The notes beneath the pieces were generated by a model, which did not search any database, was not told the DNA's origin, and was given only the letters and a program-made list of their open reading frames with translations. Shown here piece by piece: positions 10,690 to 19,972 of a stretch of DNA of 64,000 nt (the first letter of the stretch is position 1; the number at the start of each line of letters is the position of its first letter). This DNA comes from Azolla caroliniana (lineage: Eukaryota > Polypodiophyta), in contig JBHGNT010000013.1 of NCBI GenBank assembly GCA_043228905.1, positions 2,480,001 to 2,544,000 on the forward strand, given 5' to 3'. The position numbers were made by a program, and so were the translations under genes.

Positions 10690-12584
10690 CCGGTACTTCT
10701 ACACCTAGATCTGACCAAACCATTTACGATCCAAACTGATGCCTCTGACTTCGCCATCGGTGCCATTCTCTCTCAATCAGATAACAATGGGATCCTTCAT
10801 CCTATTGCCTTTTATTCTCGGAAGTTCACCCCCCCCAAGATCAACTACCTAGTTCACGACAAAGAACTCTCTGCCATTATTGCCACCTTTGAAGAATGTT
10901 ATCCTTACTTGGTGGGCGCCCAACACCGTGTCCAGGTGGTGACCGATCACAAGAACCTCGTCTACTTCACCACTACTCGCATTTTGAACCGGAGGCAAGC
11001 GTGATGGTCGACATTCGTAGTTGATTACGACTTTGAAATTGTTTTTTGTCTTGGTGCCCAACATGGTAAAGACGATGCCCTATCTCGGCGTTTGGAATTT
11101 GAAATCCGGCCAGGAGATGTGATCTACAATCAACAATCATGTTGTCTCCTACAACCATATCAGATTCAACTCTTTGCAACTTATATGGGCACGGATGAAT
11201 CATTACTCAATGCAATAGCCACATATACTGCCAACAACAAATTTTTAAAAGAGATTAAGGAGAATCGACTCAACAACTCAACCATAAGGGGGGTACAGAA
11301 TATTCATGACCAATTTTTTGTTCCGGGATGGTTTTCTTTTCCAAAATAACCTAATGTATGTCCCATATGGTCCTTGTCATATATATATCGTGGAGGAATG
11401 TCATGATGATGTCCTAGTTGGACATTTTGGTGTTGCAAAAACTTTGGAGTTAATCTCTAGAAATTATTGGTGGCCACAACCTTGGAAACTTGCTAAAAAA
11501 ATCATGAAAACATGTTATACATGTGCCCATGCCAAAGTAGTACATCATCATCCCTACGGTCTACTTCAACCTCTGCCAATTCCAAATAGGCCATGGGCCT
11601 CCATCTCGACGGATTTTACCACTGACCATCCCGACATTGAGGGATTCAATTCAATATTGGTGGTGGTTGATAGGTTCACAAAGATGGCACATTTTATTCC
11701 ATGTACTAAAGCAATTTCTGGGATGGAAACAACATATCTATTGTTAATGAATTTTGTGCACCTTCACGGTTTACCGGATGACATTATCTCTTATCGCAGC
11801 CCCCAATTTATGTCTCATTTCTGGAAACGCCTCTTCCAGACTCTTGGAACTTCAACAAAAATTTTGACAGCCTTCCATCCTGAGACAGACGGCCAAACAA
11901 AACAAGTAAATAAGATGATTAGATCAAATTTCTTCCAATGGCTGAGTTCGCCTACAACAATACTCTCCATACATCAACTAGTGTAACACCCTTCTTCACA
12001 AATTATGGGTTCCACCCAGTCTTTAGCATAGCTATCCCTACTAGTTTTGTGAATCCATCCACTGAAGAATGAGCTCGTTTGATGAAAGAAGTGCATCATG
12101 ACCTATCCCTAGAAACCTCCATTTCTTTGGAATGACACAATGTGAAGGTTGATCAATATCGGCAGGCTACAACTAGTTTTAAAGTCGGTGACATGGACTG
12201 GCTATTATGTCGGCATATTCCGACAACTCACCCATGCAATAAACTTGATTACAAAAATTTGGGTCCGTTCCGCATCATTGACAAAGTCAACCCTATGGCT
12301 TTCCGTCTTACTCTTCCATCACACTACCGAATTCACAATGTCTACCATGCATCACTTCTTCAGCTCCCCTTGTGGCTTTGGCGACCGGGGGTGAGTATGA
12401 AGTCGAGACCATTCTAGACTCACGCAAGAGCCGACGGAAGCTCCAGTATCTGGTCATGTGGAAAGGATATCCCATCTCTGAGGCCACATGGGAGCCCGCT
12501 AGAAATTTACTCAATGCCCCGGAAGTGGTTCATGATTTTCATCTCCGATATCCTCACAAACCTGCACCTTCTTGAAGTCAGCGC

Positions 12585-12599
12585 TTAAGGGGAGGATAA
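12585..12599 (+). promoter_or_regulatory. G1 polypurine tract
   Basis: TTAAGGGGAGGATAA lies immediately before the 3' LTR. Confidence 0.8.
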
Positions 12600-12949
12600 T
12601 GTCATAAACATCGACTTGAATTTGAGCCTTAGGTCCTTGTATATATATATTTCTCCTAGAAAAACATTAGACTTTAAACATTTGTATAAAGAGTGGTATG
12701 TAAGACTCGGTATGTAAGATGTGGCATGTAGGAATTAGTATGCTTGATATTATAGTATGTAAGACTTTTGCATGAGCATTCTTATCATGCATCACTACAT
12801 GTATAAAAAGGGTTGATCTCCCTTGTTAACATCAAGGAGATCAACACCAATCATGGAATACATATTCTCACTCATTATCATCAACTCCCCCATTTCTCTA
12901 TCTCCTCAACTTCCCCATCTCCCTATCTTCCAACTATTCATCCGTGACA
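12600..12949 (+). repeat. G1 3' LTR
   Basis: TGTCATAAACATCG...ATCCGTGACA, with a TATA box at 12802-12809. It is followed by the TSD copy CATAT. Confidence 0.92.
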
Positions 12950-13418
12950 CATATCTTCACAAGAAGTCATGAAAGCAAGAGCGAGAAGGAGAGAGATGGG
13001 GTCCAGAAAGCCGAATAGGATGTTGAATTCAATTTCGGGACGGTTGATGAAACCAAGGATAAATGTAGGTAGACTGGCCGAAAGGACAAGTCGAAGCCAA
13101 AGTCAACCCAACTTGGGGGGGCTAGAGCCGAGAAAGGCAAGGCATGTGGCAGAGTCAAGAAGGGCAAAGCCAACCTAAACAAGAAGGTCAAGGTCCTACA
13201 AGAAGACAAATTGGAGACAATCGATTCTGTCAAGGAGAGTGATTTAGAAGAACCGAATCTCATGAAGGACAGACTGACGAGAAGGCAGCCAAAGATGATG
13301 CCAAGGCGGGAGAGCCAACGGGTCGAGCAACGGAGCTAAGAGGCGTGAAGCCAGGAGATGCTGGAGTGGTGGACCAACTGTAACTCACGGAGAACCTCAA
13401 GTTGAACTTGAGGGGGTG
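12950..13418 (+). other. Unassigned flank ending in a polypurine tract
   Basis: No recognisable protein domain. The segment ends in TTGAACTTGAGGGGGTG directly before an LTR start at 13419, so at least its right end is probably the 3' internal end of a sense-oriented LTR element whose remainder has been lost or displaced. A 69-codon open frame at 12969-13178 is Arg/Lys-rich with no recognisable motif. Confidence 0.45.
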
Positions 13419-13861
13419 TGTTGAGCGAGCAAGCTCAACTTGGGCCTAATCGGTTGAAGAAGTTGAGAACCGAATCGGATGGAAACTGATCAATTAGACC
13501 CGGATCAAACGAAGACCGATCGGCTAGGTTGGACTGGTGGGGAGTCAGCAGGCCATTAGAATCGATATTCCTCATAGGAATATTTGAGGGAATTAGTGTC
13601 GTAGGCTCTTTATGAGCATTCAAGTAGTGCCAGTACTTGTGTCAGCTCACTGTGAGGGCTTGGATAAGAGTGCTCTCTAAGCACATTTGTGTATACAGAG
13701 CATATTAATTTTTAATCTGAGTTTTGTCTTCTACTCTCTCTGTCTCTCCCGCTCTTGCTTACTGCATTTCTGTTTCTTTGTGTTTTGCCTAACTGTGACT
13801 AAGCTGACTATGTTTGCGCATAAGCTTCTGCACGTTTAATATACATCGGATAAGCCCGACA
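13419..13861 (+). repeat. Orphan LTR (TGTTGAGCG...GCCCGACA)
   Basis: The 443-bp block has TG...CA ends, a polypurine tract just upstream and a copia RT fragment that begins exactly downstream (encoding ILGKRI). This fits a 3' LTR inserted in a copia RT. The preceding bases (GGGTG) and following bases (CATCT) differ, as expected if the 5' end of the element is missing. Confidence 0.6.
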
Positions 13862-14243
13862 CATCTTGGGCAAGAGGATCGAGCAAAATCAAATGACAAA
13901 GACTCTCCGGCTCTCCCAGTTCGGTTATATCTGGAAGGTGCTAAAACAGTTTACCATGCTCAACGCAAAGCCGACACCGACCCCTCTTTCGACGTTAACA
14001 CGACTGACAAACAAGGACTCTCCGTCGACCGACAAGGAGAAAGAGCTCAATGGAAAGATACCCTACGCATAAGCCGTAGGAAGTATCATGTACGCTATGG
14101 TGGCGACCCAACCTGACCTTGCATATGTCGTAGGGGTCGTCAGCTAATACATGTCGAACCCAAGGCGGAAGCATTCGGAGGCTGTCAAGCATATCTTCAG
14201 GTATCTGCAACAAACCGAAGATGTACAATGAACTTTTGGATCA
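13862..14243 (+). pseudogene. Copia RT/RNase H junction fragment
   Basis: Translation gives ILGKRIEQN, LRLSQFGYIWKVLKQFTMLNA, KPTPTPLS, LNGKIPYA, then after a stop AVGSIMYAMVATQPDLAY, YMSNPRRKHSEAVKHIFRYL. These are the conserved segments between RT and RNase H of Ty1/copia polyproteins. Stops lie at about 14070 and 14146. Only this piece survives, cut at its left by the orphan LTR. Confidence 0.85.
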
Positions 14244-14537
14244 GTCACGAACACACCAACCACAGATTGGGACAAAGCACGGATGATGGGGCTATGGGCG
14301 ACGAGCTGTGAACTTAGAGCTAGAAGTGATGAGGCTAGAAACTTGGGAATGACAAAAGATAATGAAGACAGAGATAAAGATGAACAAGACAATACTAGAT
14401 TGATGTGTCAATGACTGGTGTTGAATCCCTTGAAAGGGACCACAGAGGTTACAAGTATTTATACAATTTCTGAGATTGAGTATCTCTAGAATATACCTGA
14501 CAAATATCTCTAGAATGTGTACCTGTCTAGAATACAT
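14244..14537. other. No gene seen; AT-rich repeat debris
   Basis: Contains three near repeats of TCTAGAAT (about 14484-14533) and no open frame with recognisable similarity. It is probably old LTR sequence that C2 inserted into. Confidence 0.4.
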
Positions 14538-15044
14538 TGTTGCGCTCGTGACCGGCCACAACCAGTTACTATTTGTATATTCGTGCGCAAGAAATAACGC
14601 TCAGACAAAAAACCGAAGAACAGAATAGCTAGAAACAGAGAACACACAGATTTTACCGTGGAAACTTGAGCTGGGAAAAAACCACGTGGAGTGCACGTGC
14701 TCCAAACAGAGATCACTATAATGATGAGGGGGTACAACAAGCACTCAGAGGAAACGACCTCGAGTTCTTCTTTGTCAGCTGACGGCTCTGGAGTTGTAGT
14801 TACTCACACTCTCCCTCTCTCACACTCTCTCTCGGTTACGGAGATCACTACCCCGTACTAACTATCTCACGATAATGATACATATAATGATTGCCCTAGA
14901 TGCTTATCTACTAGTAAGACTTTCGGACTATTTACAAGTATAGCCTACAGAGGCTTATTTCGACTATTTACAGATATAGTCTCCCGAGTTCCTCATCAAC
15001 TCGGCTCTTCTCTCTTCCCATCCGGAGGGGCCTATTTCCCAACA
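14538..15044 (-). repeat. C2 3' LTR
   Basis: 507 bp. In sense it carries the GTGGTTTTTTCCC...TTTCCACGG segment typical of plant copia LTRs; the minus-strand polypurine tract AGTGAAGGGGGAGTTTG abuts it. Confidence 0.82.
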
Positions 15045-15054
15045 AACTCCCCCT

Positions 15055-16080
15055 TCACTCCGGCATGGGGTACTTCACCAGTCCGAGCCTCTGTCGGCAC
15101 GCGTTTAGCTTTTCGACTGACAACACTTTCGTCAGCATGTCCGATCCATTCTCGGTCGTGTGAACCTTCGTCAGGGCAAACTCCTTCTCTTCTACTTGCT
15201 CTCGGATCCAATGGTATCTTCTCTGGATGTGTTTGGTCCTCGAGTGGTAGGCGGTATTTTTCGCAAGGTGGATGGCACTCTGATTATCATAGTAGAGTCG
15301 GAATTCTTCCTGCTGAATTCCCACTTCACTAATAAACTCCTTCATCCATATGATTTCCTTGCCAGCTTCGGCTGCGGCCATATACTCGGCTTCCATGGTT
15401 GACAGAGCCATGGCCTTCTGCAATCTCGATTGCAACAAGACAGCTCCCCCGACATGAGTCATTACGTATCCGGATGTGGATCGATTGGTATCTTCATCAA
15501 CTGACATGTCTGAATCTGTGTAACCTTCCAATGTGGGGTTACCTGAGCTGAAACAAAGACACATATTCAAGGTGCCTCTCAAGTACCGAAGTCTCCACTT
15601 CACAACAACCCAATGCTCTTTGTCGGGATTGCTCATATATCGGCTGACCAATCCGACTGTGTATCCTATTTTCAGCCTGGTACAAACCATTGCATACATC
15701 AGGCTTCCAAACGCTGAGGAATAAGGAACCTTTTCCATCTCGGCCTTTTCTGTTCTCGATTTCGGACATTGGTCTTTACTCAGCTTGCAGTTTCTCAGTA
15801 GTGTTGAGCCGACCAGTTTCGCGCTCTCCATGTTGAATCTCTAGAGCACCTTTGTCACATACTTTTCTTATGACAGCCACAATATTTTATTTCTTTCATC
15901 CCGAACAATGTGCATCCCCAGGATTTTCTTTGTCAGACCCATATCCTTCATCGAGAACAACCTACTCAAGGCCTTCTTCAGCACTCGGATCTTCATATGA
16001 TCTCTTCCAACAATCAACATGTCATCCACATATAGCAAGAGGATGAGAAAACCTCCTTCGTCAAACTTCTTCACAAACAC
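15055..16080 (-). pseudogene. C2 RT/RNase H, truncated
   Basis: The upstream part (15868-16080) encodes VKKFDEGGFLILLLYVDDML with the RT box YVDD. After a stop near 15841-15867 the frame 15055-15831 encodes the RT tail and RNase H (TDSDMSVDEDTNRSTSGY, STMEAEYMAAAEAGKEI, YDNQSAIHLAKN). The RNase H residues TDSD and the Glu of EAEY remain, but CDSQ has become YDNQ. The minus-strand start is missing because B inserted at 16081. Confidence 0.9.
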
Positions 16081-16523
16081 TGTTAGAGTTATGATCTAAC
16101 GTAAGCATATGATAAGGATAAAAGATATAAGAAATAAGAAAGGTGAGAGAGAAAGAAGGTTGCCGATCCACCTGACCATCCTCGAGCGAAAGGATCAAGA
16201 CGGACTCGAGCCTCAATCAGTGTCCCACACCATTGTCGTGGCGTCAAGTCGTACCTGGTGCTGGCACGCTCCCTCGAGGTGCAGTTGACCCACCACAATG
16301 TCAAAGTATCGACGGAGCCAAAAAATCATTAAATGAGGGTAGCTAGGCCTCATATTTATAGCGAGGCAAGTTCACACTTGGCCTAATGGGTTGTCTCAAT
16401 CCCAAGGATTAAAAGTAATCCTCCCCTTCTTTACACTCTCATTTAACCCTCACTCTTATCCATGCATATAGAATACTACGGTAAATTCTTACCACAGGAT
16501 ATTATATGGTCATGCCCGTAACA
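16081..16523 (-). repeat. B 3' LTR
   Basis: 443 bp, plus strand TGTTAGAGTTATG...TGCCCGTAACA. In sense a TATAAATA box lies at about 16353-16360. The minus-strand polypurine tract AAGAGGGGGGTA abuts it at 16524-16535. The left flank is AACAC; the other end of B is outside the window. Confidence 0.8.
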
Positions 16524-16707
16524 TACCCCCCTCTTAAAAATATTGCACTCTTGCAATGGAAAGTCAGGGAAGTTAGTTCTAAGAGTATTTTCACGTTCCC
16601 ATGTTGCATCTTTGATAGATTCATCCATCCATTTAATTTTAAATTCTCGGATTATTTTTTTACGGAGATTTTTTGTTTTAACATTGAGAATTCTTTCTGG
16701 TACACGT
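16524..16707 (-). pseudogene. B: chromodomain C-terminus
   Basis: The minus strand encodes VPERILNVKTKNLRKKII, then EFKIKWMDESIKDATWERE and a short tail, matching the end of a chromovirus polyprotein in which a chromodomain follows the integrase. It is cut at 16707 by the 5' LTR of A. The integrase of apparently the same element reappears on the same strand at 57275-57653. About 100-150 codons between the two parts are missing. Confidence 0.8.
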
Positions 16708-17091
16708 TGTCGTGAAGATTCCAGGCCATATGGGGGAAATGTCGCCAAATACGTGGGAACACGGGTGTGCACAAGTGCACCCCTATTTTTACTAATCTAT
16801 GTAAATACTAGGTGTCGGTAGGTTTTGTGGATTACTAGGAAGTTAGGCATTAATAGAGGATTTAAAATCGCGTAGGTGGGTGAGAACAAAAGTGAGATAG
16901 CGAAAGGACATCAAGAAGAGAATCTAGGGGGGGATATCGAGAGGTCATAAAACTTGATATAACGGCCGCTCCTTGTGCTATAAAAGGGGTGGCCTAAGAC
17001 TGTTTGAGGGATCGATGTTTTGAGGAGGAGAAGACGTTGCCAAAGAAGAAGAAGTAGCTCACTCTCTCGTTCTCTTTCGAGCCTCTACAAC
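16708..17091 (+). repeat. A 5' LTR, first part
   Basis: Begins TGTCGTGAAGATTCCAGG, with TATAAAAG at 16979-16986. It aligns with 56572-56940 of the 3' LTR and is interrupted at 17091 by E, whose TSD is ACAAC. Confidence 0.9.
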
Positions 17092-17501
17092 TGTCAGGAA
17101 CAGTACGAAGACAGAGAAGTAATTAGTACTAAAAGAAGTATTAGTACTAAGAGAGGTGAAGAACTCTCGAGAGAAGGAAAGAGTGAGTGAGAGGGACGGA
17201 GAGAGTGATGATAAGAAGAGATATATATTATATGAAGAAAATGTACAGTAACTAGGAGGCTTAAGACTGGCGTTGAACCGATTTGGTTCGAAATAATGCC
17301 TTGTGCCTCCTTTTATAGTGTTCTACAGAATACTCCTGAAGTTTCTAGAATGTTCCAAAGAAATCTGGAATATACATCGAATTTTCTATAATACAACATA
17401 AATGAAAATAATATTTTACGTATTACAATGTATAGTCTAATGGGCAAGAGCTCGACCCATGTAGCAGAAGTCATGGGTTCGAGTCTTGCCATATCATGAC
17501 A
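17092..17501 (-). repeat. E 3' LTR
   Basis: 410 bp; minus-strand TATAAAAG at 17311-17318. The polypurine tract TTTTAAAGGGGGAATAG (minus strand, 17502-17518) abuts it. Its plus-strand right end carries a tRNA-like string ending GGGTTCGAGTCTTGCC. Confidence 0.93.
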
Positions 17502-18120
17502 CTATTCCCCCTTTAAAACGACGAGTGTAACGAGTCGTTTTGGATTGAGGACCCGGTTTGTCTGGATATTGACGATGGAAGTCTTCAAGAAGAGCACGAG
17601 CATTGGTGACATTCTCTATCGGTTCCCAAGTACGCTCGCTAGGACTATATCCTAGCCAATCGACTAGATAGTAGAGCTTGTTGCGAACAAGCTTGGAATC
17701 AACGATGGCGGTAACCTCGTACTCAAGTCCATCTTCAAGCTCGATCGGGGGTGGACGTTGTGTAATACGTCCTGGGATGGTGTTCTCTTGATAGGGTTCA
17801 AGGAGAGAACTATGAAACACCGGATGTATCCGAAGTTGTGGAGGTAGATCAAGACGAAAAGCGACATCATTAATCTTTCCTATAATATGGAAGGGACCTA
17901 ATCGCCGATAATCCAACTTCTCGCATGGGCAAGTAGTCTTGATGTGTCGTCGGAGTAGCCATACCCGATCTCCAATGTTAAAACTAGATGGGAGTCGATG
18001 ACGATCCGCATAAACCTTGTGTGTTTCTTGAGCTTGTTGGAGATGAGTAGATAAATCCGCTTGTATCTTGCGTAACCTCTCCAAACGATCCTCTGTGCAA
18101 GGATTTGTGGACACCTCTAG
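17494..18120 (-). pseudogene. E integrase C-terminus and chromodomain
   Basis: Reading from about 18114, the protein contains HRLPSSFNIGDRVWLLRRHI, then LGPFHIIGKINDVAFRLDLP (the GPF-type integrase tail), then a chromodomain EVTAIVDSKLVRNKLYYLVD, WLGYSPSERTWEPIENV, and ends DKPGPQ... before the stop at 17494. The chromodomain looks intact and probably binds methylated histone tails, by analogy with other chromoviruses. The segment fuses directly to the zinc-finger part at 18120 without any catalytic core between. Confidence 0.9.
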
Positions 18121-18562
18121 GGTTTAATAATGGTTCTAATAAACCATATGGATGATGCCTTGGCATTTTCGCTCTGTAGCATGTATCACAAGTCCGAACA
18201 AAATCCTCAACAAATTGTCGCATACAGGGCCACCAGAATGATCGTTGTACTAAATGTAGCATTTTAGTACTACCAAAATGCCCAACTGTATATGTGTCAT
18301 GACAGTTTTGTACTACTTGAAGGCGGAAAGAACCATTAGGAACATACAAAAGTTCTTTAAAGAAGAGTAATCCATCATGGTATTAAAATTGCCGATAGTC
18401 CGTACCTGGTGGTTGCGACTGTGAACACGACGCTCGAGAGGGATCAATTTGTGCTAGTATAGCTTGGGCGAACGCATCTGTCTTCAAGTCTTTGCGTATG
18501 GTATCGATAACCCAGGAATCCATGGGCATGTCAAAGATCTGTGTTGCTTGTAGTCGTGCCGG
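18120..18562 (-). pseudogene. E integrase N-terminus (zinc finger only)
   Basis: Encodes the RNase H-integrase linker (FDMPMDSWVIDTIRKDL), one stop near 18385, then YVPNGSFRLQVVQNCHDTYT, VGHFGSTKMLHL and CDTCYRAKMPRHHPYGLLEP, the H-H-C-C finger. In relatives such as G1 the catalytic domain follows this GLLxPLxxP string. Here the sequence passes within a few codons to STNPCTEDRLE of the C-terminal part. I infer a deletion of the whole DDE core. Confidence 0.85.
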
Positions 18563-19905
18563 TGTCGCGAAAATACGACGAGGATACGCGAACTTGAGGC
18601 AGGACCCCGGGGCCTTCGACCAGAGGATAATCACATTCGTGCGTTTATATTTTTAACAAATAACAGAAAGAAGAAATTTAATAATTTTCATTAACAAAGG
18701 AAAAAGAAATTACAATATGTCCCAAGATTGGGATTTAGTAGTTTTAGATTTACTAAGAATAATAGAAAAGAAAAATTAGGGGTTTTGGTAGATATGGCTT
18801 CCGTAGGGAAGATTAGGGTTTTTGAGTGTTATGGCTTCCGTAGGGAATTTTAGGGTTTTTGAGAGATATGGCTTCCCTCAGATAAGGGAGTTGAGAAGAA
18901 AAAAATAATAATATGGAGAGTCTATCCTAGTGTAGGAAAAAAAATGGAATAAAAATAGAGTTCTCCCTTGATCATAACTTTTTCACTTTTTGTTGCATGG
19001 CCTCTACTTTTAGTTGCCTAGCTTTTTCTTTTGGTTGCATGTGACTGTCCACATGACCTTTAGCTTTTTGTTCTTTTAGTTGCCTAGCTTTTTCTTTTTC
19101 TTTTCGATTTTGCTTGCCGGCCGGTTCCGGTTCCGGTTTTGCTTGCCGGCCGGTTCCAGTTCCGGTTTTGATTGCCGGCCGGTACCGGTTTGCTTGCCGG
19201 TTCCGGTTCCAGTTTTGCTTACCGGCCAGTTTCCGGCTTTGCTTGCCGACCGGTTTCCGGTTTGCATACCCATTCCAGTTCTGGTTTGCTTGCCGGCCGG
19301 TTCCGGTTTTGCATACCAGCCGGTTTCCAGATTGCATACCGGCCCGTTTCCGGATTGCTTGCCGGCCGGTACCGGTTTGCTTGCCGGTTCTGGTTCCGGT
19401 TTTGCTTACCGGCCGGTTTCCAGCTTTGCTTGCCGACCGGTTTCCGGTTTGCATACCCCTTCCAATTCCGGTTTGCTTGCCGGCCGGTTCCGGTTTTGCA
19501 TACCAACCGGTTTCCGGATTGCATACCGGCCTATTTCCGGATTTGCTTACCGGGCCCGTTTCCAGATTTGCTTACCGGCCGGTTTCCGGTTTTAGGGAAT
19601 TTGGCCACCATCATCCATCAAGACAAAGTGGCCAAAGTGCTCTTAGCACAAATGAAAAATGAGGGAGCTCAAGGTGTTTATATAGCCAGGGCCTTAACTT
19701 TCCTATCTATGTGGGATAGTTCTAATTTCTCTATCTAATCAAACTTCATTTTCTCATAACTTGATATGTATTTCTCCATTTTGTATATAGTAAAATGCAT
19801 TTTGAAGCTCTTGAGTATATCCATCTTTCTATAGTAAGCTACTAATCTAATCTATAATAATTATTTCATTATTTTTTTACATAGTGTGTGAAGATTCACA
19901 CGACA
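18563..19905 (-). repeat. D1 3' LTR
   Basis: 1,343 bp with a CCGG-rich minisatellite at about 19100-19590 and a TATATA box in sense at about 19677-19684. The polypurine tract GGTTTGGTGGGGGCGAA (minus strand, 19906-19922) abuts it. Confidence 0.94.
19100..19590. repeat. CCGG-rich minisatellite in D1 3' LTR
   Basis: Tandem degenerate units such as TTGCTTGCCGGCCGGTTCC and GGTTTCCGGTTTGCATACC. The array is shorter than the corresponding one in the 5' LTR of the same element (about 33520-34180). Confidence 0.9.
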
Positions 19906-19972
19906 TTCGCCCCCACCAAACCTGCACATCCACCGGTATGTGCCAATTTTGGTGAGGATTCATTTTTGTTTA

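Larger units (their letters stand above)
9403..12574 (+). pseudogene. G1 pol, 3' part: RNase H, integrase, chromodomain
   Basis: The frame resumes as KAFTSAPVLLHLDL across the S1 insertion (9425-10689 must be removed). RNase H is at about 10720-10990 (IQTDASDFAIGAILSQ, HDKELSAI, VTDHKNLVYF). Integrase is at about 11300-11985, with H-H-C-C (GHFGVAKTLEL, CYTCAHAK) and a core whose catalytic positions are altered: SYRSPQF replaces the usual SDRGPQF and GQTKQVN replaces GQTERVN, so one Asp and the Glu are lost. A chromodomain follows at about 12375-12545 (EVETILDSRKSRRKLQY, MWKGYPISEATWEP). Several stops and frameshifts interrupt it (for example TGA after LNRRQA near 11003). Chromodomains guide chromoviruses to marked chromatin. 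Confidence 0.9.
793..12949 (+). mobile_element. G1: decayed chromodomain Ty3/gypsy element
   Basis: Two LTRs (793-1121 and 12600-12949), both TGTCATAAAC...GTGACA, are flanked by the same 5-bp duplication CATAT (788-792 and 12950-12954). Between them lie gag, protease remnant, RT, RNase H, integrase and a C-terminal chromodomain in the order of a chromovirus. The element is interrupted by copia C1 (3993-9402) and solo LTR S1 (9425-10689). Many frameshifts and stops plus lost catalytic residues in RT and integrase show it cannot encode active enzymes. Its gag and pol resemble element E of this window, so the two are related. Confidence 0.92.
14538..16080 (-). mobile_element. C2: 3' part of a Ty1/copia element
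   Basis: Comprises a 3' LTR (14538-15044, plus strand TGTTGCGCTC...TTTCCCAACA), a polypurine tract (15045-15060) and the RT/RNase H end of pol, cut at 16080 by the LTR of chromovirus B. The protein is closely similar to C1, so both belong to one copia family. The 5' part should lie beyond the right edge of the window if the nest is intact. Confidence 0.85.

Noticed and set aside
12969-13178. Arg/Lys-rich 69-codon frame as a small host gene
   Set aside because: No motif, no promoter context, and it lies in element debris before a polypurine tract.
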